Source of the DNA: Litoditis marina | Lineage: Eukaryota > Nematoda > Chromadorea > Rhabditida > Rhabditidae | Direction of reading: 5' to 3' | Assembly (NCBI GenBank): GCA_964036275.1 | Contig: CAXIWQ010000309.1 | Location: 1 to 64,000 of the forward strand | Length of the DNA stretch: 64,000 nucleotides | Shown: piece by piece, positions 25,727-36,755 of the stretch | How positions within the stretch are numbered: position 1 is the first letter of the stretch | Layout: each line of letters opens with the position of its first letter | Translations under genes and position numbers: made by a program | The notes under the pieces: model-generated | What the model was told of the DNA's origin: nothing | Database searches by the model: none | Seen by the model: the letters and a program-made list of their open reading frames with translations, nothing else

Positions 25727-26705
25727 AAACTGGACAATCTGTCCACGTTTTGTCCTCAAGGATATTGAAAAACTTTCCTCGGGACAAAAATTGGACAACC
25801 TGTTTACTTTTTGTCTTCAGGAAACAAACTGGACAATCTGTTCACTTTTTGTCCTCAAGGATGTTGAAAACATTACCTCGGGACAAAAAGTGGACAACCT
25901 GTTTACTTTTTGTCTTCAGGAAACAAACTGGACAATCTGTCCTATTTTTGTCCTCAAGGATGTTGAAAACATTTCCTCGGGACAAAAATTGGACAACTTG
26001 TTTAATTTTTGTCTTCAGGAAACCAACTGGACAATCTGTCCACTTTTTGTCCTCAAGGATATTGAAAAACTTTCCTCGGGACAAAAATTGGACAACCTGT
26101 TTACTTTTTGTCTTCAGGAAACCAACTGGACTGGACAATCTGTTCACTTTTTGTCCTCAAGGATGTTGGAAACATTACCTTGGGACAAAAATTGGACGAC
26201 CTGTTTCCTTTTTGTCTTCAGGAAACCAACCGGACAATCTCTCCACCTTTTGTCCTCAAGGACGTTGAAAACATTACCTCGGGACAAAAATTGGACAATC
26301 TGTCCACTTTTTGTCCTCAAGGATGTTGAAAACATTTCCTCGATACAAAAATTGGACGACCTGTTTCCTTTTTGTCTTCAGGGAACCAACTGGACAATCT
26401 GTCCACCTTTTGTCCTGAAGGATGTTGAAAACATTACCTTGGGACAAAAATTGGACAATCTGTCCACTTTCTGTCCCCAAGGATGTTGAAAACATTTCCT
26501 CGGGACAAAACTTGGACAACCTGTTTACTTTTTGTCCTCAAGGATGTTGAAAACATTCCCTCGGGACAAAAATTGGACAACTTGTTTAATTTTTGTCTTC
26601 AGGAAACCAACTGGACAATCTGTCCACCATTGTCCTCAAGGATGTTGAAAACATTTCCTCGGGACAAAAATTGGACAACCTGTTTACTTTTTGTCTTCAG
26701 GAAAC

Positions 26706-26944
26706 AATATAATAATAATCTTTTACGGCAACTATTTCAGCCGTGTGCTTTATTGAGAAAATTACATAATCACACACAAATCATATATCAACCGTAGAAG
26801 GACTGTCCGTAGAGGGGTGGAGATAGGCATGGGTGAGCTTTGTAACCAGCTCATGCGGTCCGCCAGACAGATACCGCGGCGAGCGGGGACCGAACCCAGG
26901 TCTGTGGAGCGACAGCCGAACGCTAACCACTTGACCACTCGGCC
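26706..26944 (-). mobile_element. tRNA-derived SINE, copy 4
   Basis: 239-bp full-length copy on minus. Substitutions in the B-box region (GGTTCGGTCCCCGCTCGCCG when read on minus) would weaken the B box relative to the other copies. Same insertion site in the satellite-B module. Confidence 0.85.
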
Positions 26945-27837
26945 AAACTGGACAATCTGTCCACTTTTTGTCCTCATGGATATTGAAAAACTTTCCTCGG
27001 GACAAAAATTGGACAATCTGCCCACTTTGTGTCTTCAGGAAACCAACTGGACAATCTCTTCACCTTTTGTCCTCAAGGACGTTGAAAACGTTACCTCGGG
27101 ACAAAAATTGGACAATCTGTCCACTTTTTGTCCCCAAGGATGTTGAAAACATTTCCTCGATACAAAAATTGGACGACCTGTTTCCTTTTTGTCTTCAGGA
27201 AACCAACTGGACAATCTGTCCACCTTTTGTCCTCAAGGATGTTGAAAACATTACCTTGGGACAAAAATTGGACAATCTGTCCACTTTCTGTCCCCAAGGA
27301 TGTTGAAAACATTTCCTCGGGACAAAACTTGGACAACCTGTTTACTTTTTGTCTTCAGGAAACAAACTGGACAATCTGTCCACTTTCTGTCCCCAAGGAT
27401 GTTGAAAACTTTTCTTCGGAACAAAAATTGGACAACCTGTTTACTTTTTGTCTTCAGGAAACCAACTGGACAATCTGTCCATCTTTTGTCCTCAAGGATG
27501 TTGAAAACATTACCTCGGGACAAAAATTGGACAATCTGTCCACTTTTTGTCCTCAAGGATGTTGAAAACATTTCCTCGGGACAAAAATTGGACGACCTTT
27601 TTCCTTTTGTCTTCAGAAAACCAACTGGACAATCTGTCCACTTTTTGTCCTCAAGGATGTTGAGAACATTTCCTCGGGACAAAAATTGGACGATCTGTCC
27701 ACCTTTTGTCCTCAAGGATATTGAAAAACTTTCCACGGGACAAAAATTGGACAACCTGTTTACTTTTTGTCTTCAGGAAACAAACTGGACAATCTGTCCA
27801 CTTTTTGTCCTCAAGGATGTTGAGAACATTACCTCGG

Positions 27838-29261
27838 GCTCTGAAGCCTGAACGCTAGTAGATACGCGAGGAAAAACGCAATGTTGATATCAACTAGGGA
27901 AACAACTAGCGTTTTAAGGTACGGTAGCTCAGGAAAATGAGCGCAGGGTTACGGTAGCTTTCAAAATGAGCCGGCCGGAATATAAATAAATTTAATATAA
28001 AACGAAATCACACCAGCTTTTCAATTGAATTTCACTCTTAAATATTGTCATTTATAAAAAGTATTTACAAGTCTTTATTACCATCACATTTAACATCAAC
28101 ACAATAGCAAGGGTATTAGAACATAGAAAATAACGCAAACTCAATAAACATTGAATATAATACCATAATAAACAACCTTAAACAATCATATTCATATCAG
28201 CAGCAATAAAATTCTGGTAATTGGTTCGAACAATTACATGTGACCAGTAATAGCAAACTACCATTTAATAAAATGACTACAAGAAATAACACAAAATTAG
28301 TTTTAACAGTAAAATGAGACATCTTTCCGAACCTATACATTTGCACCATTTTGACACTAAAACACTAACCCATGTATTGTTACCAATCTCCATAATTTGA
28401 CATTTTTATGGGAATCTACTGTTACAAAAAGAGAACTATCTATAATGCACAATTTACTTGAAAAACGTGAGTCTAAGGTTATACCTATACAACAGAAAAC
28501 ATTTTATTGAGAAATTCAAATGATATTACGAGAATAGTATGGGAACTACAAAATCCTACATCGCCAAGATATTCCTATCAGTTGAAGGTACTAGAGAAGG
28601 ACCGCAAGTTAAAAACGCATGATTTTAACGCACAATATTGAACGAAAAAGTGCAGATTTTGACTATTTTGAAGGCGACACGCGACATGACTCGAAAAAAA
28701 AACATAGTTTACAAAAGCATTGAGCAACTCATGGCGGTGTAAGATATATGGTGTATGTACAAAGTAAAAACAAACCAAACTTCTGTGGAGATAGGGAAGC
28801 TGAAGGAACTGGTGGATGGGACCGGTCGCGGCAACTCTGGTCTTTTCGGAGGTGGTCGCTTAGCGGTGGCTGGTGGTGCTGGCTGCTAGCGGAAATATTC
28901 CCAGCCTGAAATTGGTTCAAATACAAATATACGACAGTTAGACAGCTAATCTGATTTTTCACGGTCACGGGTGTCCCAACCAGTTAATCAGTTAAATCTC
29001 ATTGGGTGTTCATTTCAGAAGTCAACAATAAAATTGTAGAGCATTTTCCATAAAAGTTCAGCGAAAAATAAACAAGAAAATCAGCTCATTATATTATATC
29101 GTTCATCATTTACAGCAGCGAAAGTGACTGAGTAATTTCAGACACAAATCTGATAAAACAAAGAAGCAGAACCCACCTCACTCCCTAACGATCAAAATCT
29201 TTGGATCACCCAGATTTGTCGTAGATTGTGGAGACCAGAGTCGGTTGCTCCACGGAACCTA
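27838..29261. other. AT-rich non-satellite region
   Basis: Single-copy-looking DNA after satellite B stops at CCTCGGGCTCTG. A short imperfect repeat ACGGTAGCT..AAAATGAG occurs twice at 27919-27972. The rest to 28720 is AT-rich with no convincing gene. A GC-richer patch at 28785-28905 is listed separately as a possible exon. Confidence 0.6.
28729..28905 (-). CDS. Possible terminal exon (unidentified)
   Basis: On minus, ATTTGAACCAATTTCAG is a good 3' splice acceptor. It is followed by an open frame of 58 codons starting AGNISASSQHHQPPLSDHL and ending at TGA (28729). The patch is much richer in GC than its surroundings. The composition is Ser/Pro/His-rich and of low complexity, and no family is recognised. 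No upstream exon with a matching phase was found, so this may be a non-coding GC patch. Confidence 0.2.
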   Translation of the reverse strand, partial: AGNISASSQHHQPPLSDHLRKDQSCRDRSHPPVPSASLSPQKFGLFLLCTYTIYLTPP

Positions 29262-29790
29262 TAATCGCGCGCAGCGCGAAGCGCTGTGCGAGATTTGTCT
29301 TTGGTCCGGCTAATGCGCGCTTTCATTTTTTTAGTTCACTCTCAAAAAGGTCCAATTGTGCAAATCAGAACTTTTTATGATTTGCTGATTTTCTATGGCA
29401 CATTTACAAGCTATGTTCGAAATTTGAACGAAATTGATTAAGTTTGAGCCGAGTTATGACGTTATGCGCTTCATGCAGACCGCCAACTTCCGTCGTGTTG
29501 GTGCGCACTCCTGGGATATTTTTATGTGTGAACCAAATTGACTGAAAATTTGGGACACGATAGATACCCCACTCGAACTTTGGGGGCGCAAACTTTTTTC
29601 GAAAAAATTTTTTTTCATTAAGTTATAGGTCTTTGAAAATGTCTCTGCGTCTCTTCATTTCGTGCACTCTCTCGCCCTCTCTGTCGCGGGAAATCAAATT
29701 GCGTTATAACTCAGCTCAGTCCTAACCAATTCAAGTAAAATTTGGAGTATGATACCACGACATGAACTGACATTGATTCAGATGTAAATC
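29262..29790 (+). repeat. Diverged interspersed repeat D, copy 2
   Basis: Begins with CGCGCGCAGCGCGAAGCGCTG as at 7764. It then shows a parallel but diverged series of landmarks, including GTCCGGCTAATGCGCGC, ACCAAATTGACTGAAAATTTGG and ACCCCACTCGAACTTTGGGG. It runs directly into the 130-bp tandem repeat. No reading frame of note. Confidence 0.45.
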
Positions 29791-30430
29791 TTCTACTGAT
29801 GACGTCATCGAGGATTCTGGAGCGCGGATGACGTCATAATCGAAAAGTGCAAAGTTGATGTCACATATATTTTCAAATGAGGTTTATATCTTAGGAAGGG
29901 TCAATTAACGGTTAAACTCAATCTAAGAGTGACGTATTCTGGGATTCTGGAGACCAGATGACGTCATTTTTGAAAAGTGCAAAGTTGACGTCACATATAT
30001 TTTCAAACGCTGAAAATGTCTCAGAAAGGGTCAATTAACGGTGAAACTCAATCTAAGAGTGACGTATTCTGGAATTCTGGAGACCAGATGACGTCATTTT
30101 TGAAAAGTGCAAAGTTGACGTCACATATATTTTCAAATGCTGAAAATATCTTAAAAATGGTGTATTAACGATAAAACTTTATCTAAATATGACTTATTCT
30201 GGAATTCAGAAGGCCAGATGACGTCAACTTTTGAAAAAATTGACGTGAAATATGTTTTCGAATGCTGGAAGTTTCTTAAAAATGGTCAATTCACGATGAA
30301 ACTTCATTCAAACATGACGTATTCTGGGATTCTGAAGGGCAGATGAAGTAAGTTTCTAGAACTGCAATGTTGACGTTATATTTTTTTCCGAATGATGGTA
30401 ATACTTGACAAGTGGTTCAATAAGAAAACA
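29790..30430 (+). repeat. 130-bp tandem repeat rich in TGACGTCA
   Basis: About 4.8 units with GGATTCTGGAG-type landmarks starting at 29811, 29941, 30071, 30201 and 30326. The three best units each contain GATGACGTCAT and a second GTTGACGTCAC about 25 bp later. TGACGTCA is the palindromic CRE core bound by CREB/ATF-type bZIP proteins. The later units are decayed (GATGAAGTAAG). Whether the sites are used is unknown. Confidence 0.8.
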
Positions 30431-30491
30431 ATTTTATCTGCACCGTACAGATCAAACCACATACCTACGGCATGTGTACAAAAAGAGAAAA

Positions 30492-31021
30492 ATTCATGAA
30501 AAAGTGGGGGCCCAACGACTGTGAGATTTGTCTTCTGCTGTGCGCCGCTTAGACAGCTACTCGCAAATGGAGCAGCTACTGCTACAAAAACCGGAAAATA
30601 CTTATATACTCAAGTATAACTGTTCATTACAAACATACAAAAGTCGTAAAATATTTTTCAAACCTGTAAACTATAATATACAAATCACAGATGTTAACTC
30701 AACGTAGTCAACTATAGATATTTTGGTTTTGTACACAATGATTTGCAGTTTTGGTCCTTATTTCAACTCTAGGTGCTATAACACTTGGCATACTATTCAA
30801 CAGTTGTTCTCTCTTTTACAGCTGTGACTTGTAGATTCTAGTTTACAGGTTTCGAAAATATTTTACGACTTTTGTATGTTTGTAATGAACAGTTATACTT
30901 GAGTATATAAGTATTTTCCGTTTTTTGTAGCAGTAGCTGCTCCATTTGCGAGTAGCTGTCTAAGCGGCGCACAGCAGAAGACAAATCTCACAGTCGTTGG
31001 GCCCCCACTTTTTCATGAATT
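30492..31021. mobile_element. Foldback MITE with 182-bp terminal inverted repeats
   Basis: 30492-30673 and 30839-31021 are near-perfect inverted copies, beginning AATTCATGAAAAAGTGGGGG at each outer end and meeting CCTGTAAACTA at the inner ends. The 165-bp loop has no coding capacity. Non-autonomous; the transposase family is not identifiable because no clean target duplication stands out. Confidence 0.85.
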
Positions 31022-31984
31022 GAAATAGAAGTTGCTATCAACTAGGTGTAAATAAAAGTAACGGTCGCCTGTTATGCAGAACAGTAGTAACCTGAAAAGC
31101 CGGCTAAACTCGGTGAAAAAAACCAAATTATTAGTGGAAACTGAGAAAATTCATTATTTTTTAATGCAAAATCATAGATTCACACTCTGAATGCAATATA
31201 AATGACAATTTTAAATATGCATAGCTCGTTACTAGTACAACACACGCTTTCTTCAAAGCGAACTCGAAGGAGAAATTGGATCATTTCATTTTAGCAAGCT
31301 CATTTCTACTTCTATTTTTTTTCTAAATTTCTAAGCAAACAAAAACACCGTATTCGAGCAGTTAACCGAGTATGCCGGCTTAAAGTTTCTGGTAAACCAT
31401 AGTAAAAATTAAATTACGAAAAATAAAACCACCTGAAGAGATTAAAAGATAGATAAATTGAAACCTACTGGTTTGAGTATCGTCCTCTCCCACACTGTCA
31501 CTACACTCCACGATACCCTCCTGAAGCTAAACAACCGTTATTGAACAAAAATATATGGAAAAAAAATTAAAAAGAAAGAAAATAATAATTAATAAAAACA
31601 TTTAGACGAGCGGTCACAAATCGATAAATTTCGGAAGTACAGAAAAACGGCACGCGTAAAAACCGGGCGTCGTCATTTGGCGCGTCGCAAGGCTAAAACT
31701 ACTCCACTTCCAAGGAAAGTTTGTATTAAAAGTTAACAAAAATATGTTTTCAGTGTTTCTCATTGACATACACACTGTTTATGATTAACAGTGTTATCAT
31801 AACACCCATTTCGGAGCATTTTCACTTGAGATAGATTGGACTGAAAAATCATATACAGTACACATATCTTGAACGAGGTAACGAAACTGACAAAATAAAC
31901 ATACAAAAAGTATCAAAGTACCTTTAATGTAAAACATGCCCATTTTACAAAGGAACGATATACGAATTGCAGTGTATATCCGAT
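31022..31984. other. AT-rich region, no gene recognised
   Basis: AT-rich DNA with no repeat of note. One possible small exon at 31469-31520 is listed separately. Confidence 0.5.
31469..31520 (-). CDS. Possible 52-bp internal exon (unidentified)
   Basis: On minus: acceptor GTTTAGCTTCAG, a 52-bp open segment reading EGIVECSDSVGEDDTQT in one frame, then a GTAGGT donor. The acidic content is protein-like but the segment is too short to assign. It could belong with the exon candidate at 28729-28905, though the phases do not match directly. Confidence 0.2.
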
Positions 31985-32160
31985 ATCCGGCGCCCACCTA
32001 CAGCTCTGAAAAACCGCTGCAACTTAAAATACCGGACTCGCCAGTTTTGTAACTTAAAATACCGGGCTCGCTCGATTTGTAATTTAAAATACCGGGGTCA
32101 GTTCAGATGGCTCGGCGCACGCAGTATGCGCCAGCAGGTTGATGGACGCGAACATGGGCA
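31985..32160 (+). repeat. ACTTAAAATACCGG repeats, cluster 1
   Basis: Three copies of A(C/T)TTAAAATACCGG at 32022, 32052 and 32082, exactly 30 bp apart, within a GC-richer stretch ending CAGGTTGATGGACGCGAAC. The third copy and its flank GGGGTCAG reappear inverted at 34720-34740, so clusters 1 and 2 may be the ends of one element of about 2.9 kb. Confidence 0.6.
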
Positions 32161-34690
32161 CGGTTGCCAATTTCAACGAAATATTTTTGAATGCTCTGAT
32201 TGTTTTTTTGTTTAAATTTGTTTTGTATACTTATATTGTTTATGTAAATAATTGAAAAGTTGTTTTCAACAGCTTAGGAGGTAGTTTCATCGTTCCACAT
32301 TTTTCTAAAGCCTGGAATTCGGGCTTTCTTTTCTGAAACGTGTTTTCGTTCCAAATTTTTTTCTATTCAAGAGCGATATGTTTTTTCATATTGACATTCT
32401 GAAGAAACTTGGTACATGTTTTTTTTTGTTTATCCTATTGAGTCGGTTTTGGCGAGCGATGAGGACTACAAATTAACTTTATTTTAAAGATGACTCTAGC
32501 TCATAGTTCACAGGTTAGTATTTAGGCGGATGGTTCGAACTTATAGAGTTCGACATGGTAAACTAATAACCAGTTCAATTTGACCTAAACTTGAATAATT
32601 TATAATCTGGAGTTGTTTTCTCGAACAAAAATACATTTGTGTCTTTGTGTGATTGTTTTCAGCCCTTCCCCCTTCCCAGCTGTACTTTAGTATAACCAGT
32701 TTTAGAAACGGACCTTCTTTCAGCCTTCATCGAGAGATTTATTGTACATTTGATGCAGAATCATAAATTGGACCCAAATTCAATGGAATAACGGGTTGGT
32801 TTGGTAATAATGAGCAAAGTTTTCATGTACAAAATGTTTTTCAGTCAGGTCCGGAACATTATGCTATCCCGTTTATATTATTTTTTCACTACGATGTGTA
32901 TTTGTACTCGGTTTGCCATCGACGTTACTGATTCAAGTATTCAAGATCAAAAGTTCAGGTATGTTACTCGAATTTTGAATCATGAAATCACATTGTTTAA
33001 TTTTAATGAATTCAACTGTTACGAACATTTGGCTCGAAGTTACTTTCTCCCGGTGAATTTCTTTGCGAACTCAGTTTACCCGAGCCAGGTCCCAGGTGGT
33101 TCGTCCCAGCTCAGAACTCAGACTGTTGTTTGTTTCTTTGTCTCTGAAGACACTGAGTGATGAAAAATACTTCAATACTAACCTGCTATTGTCGAGCTCT
33201 AGCACACAACCCTCATTATTTTTCTCAAAATTAGTGGGAAAAGCAAAAACGGGCTCCTTTTTTGGCCGACATTCAAATAGGTTATTGTAGACCAGTAAGG
33301 GACTATTGGAAAAAAAATAGTTGGTTTTGAGATATAAACACGTGTAAATAATGATTTAGCAACAGGAATAGACCAATATTATCATTTTTGGCACGCAAGT
33401 AGTCGTTTTTTCGAATTACTTTCCTTAGATATGTATGTCTCTGTTTTCGATAGAAAAACATTGATTTGTTCATTAACTTGACCACGAGGTGACTTTCAAT
33501 AATTATTCCTTCGAATTCGGTAGTCGAACAGTCGAACTCACTTGTGACACAAGTTGTGAGTTACTAAAAAAGGAATTCACGTGTACATTAACATTAGTGA
33601 CTCAGACCTTTTCTAGAAAAATATATGTTTTTGGATTGAAGACTTTGTTTTCACAGATTACTATAATATGAAATTTTGTTTCAAAGCGATCGATTTGAGG
33701 AAAAACGTAATGAATTTCAGGTAGATTCGCTAACGTTTTCGAATCGACTTCGTGGTGCATGGATGCAATTATATTTACTTTCTGCTATCCGGGCAGAACC
33801 TAGCTTGGTTCGAGTCAGAGGAACTGAAACTAATTGAAGGTTTGTTTCTCTTTTCTTTCTAGTACGTTTTCCTTGATTTGAGAGGAGTAGCAATCTGAGT
33901 GGTTGTAGCGAATAGCCTAGAGTATTTATGTCCGAATATAACATGAATCTGATAACTTACCATTCATTTACGTACCTTTAGCGTATGCGCGCGAACTTCT
34001 GGCTGCGCGTACAACTTTAACGGATTACTTTGTTCAGCTGATGTACTTTCTTCATCCGATGACTGCACGTTCTTATTGTGTCAAATACGCGAAATTACAT
34101 TGCATTTGTCGTATAATTGTCCAGATCTCGCTTGAAATTACCACCTCTGAATGCTTTGTACGACAGTGAAATTATTCATCAAAAAAGGAAAACGTGAGCT
34201 TGTTTGAGCTAAACATTTCTAGCTTAAGAACAGAGGGGTTAAAACGGTAACGAAACATCATGTACATTTTTTAAGGGTGGACAGAAGAGCAATCTCGACA
34301 TCTCGACAACATTTTGCGGTTTGGTCTTGATGTCTTCCAATCTCTCTTTTCTCGATTTAGGAGAAAATATTTTCTTAAATAACTGTCCACACCTACTACT
34401 GAACCGTTAACACCATGTTCTCAACTCAACCATCGCTACGGAAATGTTTTAATTAGTTTTTATAGAAGTTTAACGGGTATTAAAGTTTATTTACTGTTTC
34501 GCAATTGTTGTTCTTGCTTGATAACCGTGTTCTAGGTCTTTCCTTACTTGTTTCATAACTTTGTGTTCGAAGCTTTTTTGTTAGCGGTGTTTATAGTATT
34601 TGTTTTCTTATATTATAACATTGAACAAATATATGTTTTTAAAATGTGTTGTTTTATTTTCTGAAAAAGTTTTGGGAGAATGATTTTCGG
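32161..34690. other. AT-rich interior between the two ACTTAAAATACCGG clusters
   Basis: No reading frame with a recognisable domain. The longest is 119 codons (32801-33160), starts in weak context and has unremarkable composition. If the flanking clusters are terminal repeats, this is the cargo of a non-autonomous element. I see no RNA gene or tandem array in it. Confidence 0.4.
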
Positions 34691-34714
34691 TTTTGTTTTG
34701 CCCGGTAATTTCAA

Positions 34715-34918
34715 TTGCAGCTGACCCCGGTATTTTAAGTTACAGCAGGCACCCGGCGCGCGCCAGTCAAATTCTTCTGTACAGCTTAAAATACCGGAGA
34801 AAATGCAGGCTTAAATACTGGTGTCGAATTAGCCTCTGTGAAAACGCTTGCAACTTAAAATACCGGGGAAAATGCAGGCTAATTCGACACCAGTATTTAA
34901 AAGGGGGGCTGCATTGAA
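34715..34918. repeat. ACTTAAAATACCGG repeats, cluster 2
   Basis: One inverted copy (34727-34740) and two direct copies (34784 and 34853) with GC-rich GGCGCGCGCC between. The right end GGGGGGCTGCATTGAA matches 61876-61900 and, inverted, 46670-46690. The cluster is interrupted by an 82-bp insert at 34815-34896. Confidence 0.7.
34815..34896. mobile_element. 82-bp MITE with TTAA target duplication
   Basis: 21-bp perfect terminal inverted repeats (34815-34835 and 34876-34896, outer end ATACTGGTGTCG). The insert is flanked by TTAA at 34811-34814 and 34897-34900. The homologous sequences at 46.7 kb and 61.87 kb read GCAGGCTTAAAGGGG without the insert, so they are empty sites. TTAA duplication is the mark of piggyBac-type transposition. 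The centre contains another ACTTAAAATACCGG, so the insert may carry or derive from the host repeat. Confidence 0.65.
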
Positions 34919-35618
34919 TATGCAAAAATTAGTAAATACTGAGATAACTAGATAGATACTAATCTCTCTTCAAAATACAAACTATAAATGCCCTATTTTG
35001 TACTTTTACTTCATTGTCACCTAGGTCAGGCACGCAGAGGAGTTTGGAGTGGCGCCAAGTTACGTGACAGCCGTAGTTTGGTTGTCATCCACACAAATTG
35101 TTTCAATCAATATTTATACAACGTCATACAATGAAGGAAAAATACATATTATCTAGAATCAACAAGAATGAAATCATTTCATAAGGACGTTTCAAAATAA
35201 GTCACAAATGTTGGGTTTAGGTGAAGTCTCCTCTACCGCGAACCAAAAAGTAATATGTTTTTATTGTCACATGTGCCGAGATATTTATATATGCAGTATT
35301 ACACCAAACAGTGAGAATGCTAGAACTATATAAATGAGATCACAAACCTGGCTTATCTGACATTTTGCAGATATTTTACGGAAATTCACCGAAAATATTC
35401 ATAATGTTCGTCCAAATACTCCAAGAAAAGCCTAATGAACTTTACAAAACTAAGAAGAAAGGGTTATATAGATAACAGTGTTCAAATAAGTACAGAGACC
35501 ACAAATATATTCAACTTATTCTATGAAAAAACAAAATGAGAAAATGTACCGGACTCGGCGAAAAACCAACCATTGTCGCCAAACGAACGAAAAGGTACAT
35601 GGATACAATCATACTACG
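34919..35618. other. Unique AT-rich flank of the LTR-like cassette
   Basis: No gene, array or recognisable repeat. It ends in CTACG (35614-35618), the left copy of a 5-bp duplication that reappears after the cassette at 43283-43287. Confidence 0.5.
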
Positions 35619-36276
35619 TTTCGCGCCGACATCGTGTGTTCGCATGCTAAATTATAGCCAAAAGTTAAAGTTAGCCAAAATATGACAAGTCAGCTCTTGC
35701 TAGGCAAGAAACCGACTGTCCAGTGCATCTACGGTGGTTCAGTGGTATTTTACACACGATACTGGGCGATATCCTACTTCTCATAGAGAAATATTACATA
35801 CAAGTTTCAAGCTTGCTTTCATAGCACATTCTCACTCTTGCCTTTGTGTGAATCATATAGAACAGAACAAATAATTACATAGAATTCATATACTATACTG
35901 TCTATGAACATTACAATAATTAATATGCTAAATACATCACTCAGTTACAAATATTATCATCACATAGTATTACCAGTTAATATCGTAATCTTAGTTTCTC
36001 ACGGGAAGCGTGTTGTATTGCAATTTCACATGTTTTCACGGTTCACAATCACATTTCCTTTATTTCCTCACCATCCATTTCACATCCTCACATGACAGAA
36101 AAGGTAGAAACCTAAAGATTTTAGGCCAATTCACATCGACATAAAAGAAAAGATACGCAGCCAAAACTCGTTGATACGCAGCCAAATTAGACGTGCGTCA
36201 AGAGAAGGCGCACTCACTTTGCGCCAGCGCGCGTTGCTGACACAATCACAAAATGAAACGAGTCGCCTCCGCGACA
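35619..36276 (+). repeat. LTR-like direct repeat, left
   Basis: 658 bp starting TTTCGCGCCGACATCG and ending GCCTCCGCGACA, repeated at 42624-43282 with about ten differences by eye (roughly 98 percent identity). It lacks the usual TG..CA ends and no clear primer-binding site follows (CTCCCCAAAAACAC). The short 63-codon frame inside has no known domain. High identity suggests a fairly recent origin. Confidence 0.75.
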
Positions 36277-36621
36277 CTCCCCAAAAACACAAGAAAAACC
36301 ATAACAAGTTAGAGCTAGAGTCAAACAAACAACAACAGATCTACCAATAAAGGCATGACTAAGTAACTAAGTTGTTAAAGACTATACTTGATCATGAAGA
36401 GTAGAAATCGGCCTGCGAGGCGGTTTGAAAACGTCGAGCAGCCTCCCCACGAAGACGACCGAAGATGAAAGATGTCCCAGCAAGTACACAGTCGAGCTGT
36501 CCGTATGCACTTCACGTCACTCTGAATGATGTAATTACATGAACACTTCATTCAATCACTTTGTCGCTCCAAATAATTTCCAAAATTACCCATCCTTCAA
36601 CTCACATTTACAAAATACCTT

Positions 36622-36755
36622 AGGCACTGGAGTGGACGGTCCGTGGACCAAAAAGTGGACGGTCCGTGGGCCAGGAGTGCACCGTCCCTGGACCTCGATA
36701 TAATACGGTCCACAGACCGTCCACTTTTGCTATTTTCGTCCACGGACCGTCCGAC
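36622..36755. mobile_element. Palindromic GGACGGTCCGTGG element, copy 1
   Basis: Starts AGGCACTGGAGTGGACGG. It holds two GTGGACGGTCCGTGG words joined by ACCAAAAA, then the inverted form up to CGTCCACGGACCGTCC, so it folds on itself. The right end is truncated relative to copy 2. Confidence 0.7.

Larger units (their letters stand above)
21505..27837 (-). repeat. Satellite B array (block 5, 6.3 kb)
   Basis: Long minus-orientation array built largely of 99-bp dimers. As 99 is a multiple of 3, frames stay open for long distances: one plus-strand frame is 584 codons (24735-26489) and one minus-strand frame is 313 codons (24846-25787). Both consist only of 33-residue repeats such as NWTICPLFVLKDVENI, with no start context or domain. 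A variant module with GATCTCGAAAAAGATTCCTC recurs at 22268, 22936, 24050 and 24805. Repeated blocks of about 430 bp (24860-25300 and 25290-25730) and 740 bp are visible. SINE copy 4 and two SINE heads lie inside. Confidence 0.94.

Noticed and set aside
24735..26489. Large secreted repeat protein gene
   Set aside because: The frame is open on both strands and exists because the 99-bp unit lacks stops; no signal peptide, start context or domain.
21505..27837. CRISPR-like repeat array
   Set aside because: Modules are contiguous tandem repeats with no unique spacers and the genome is eukaryotic.
32801..33160. 119-codon frame
   Set aside because: AT-rich, no domain, no splice or promoter evidence; expected by chance in this length of sequence.
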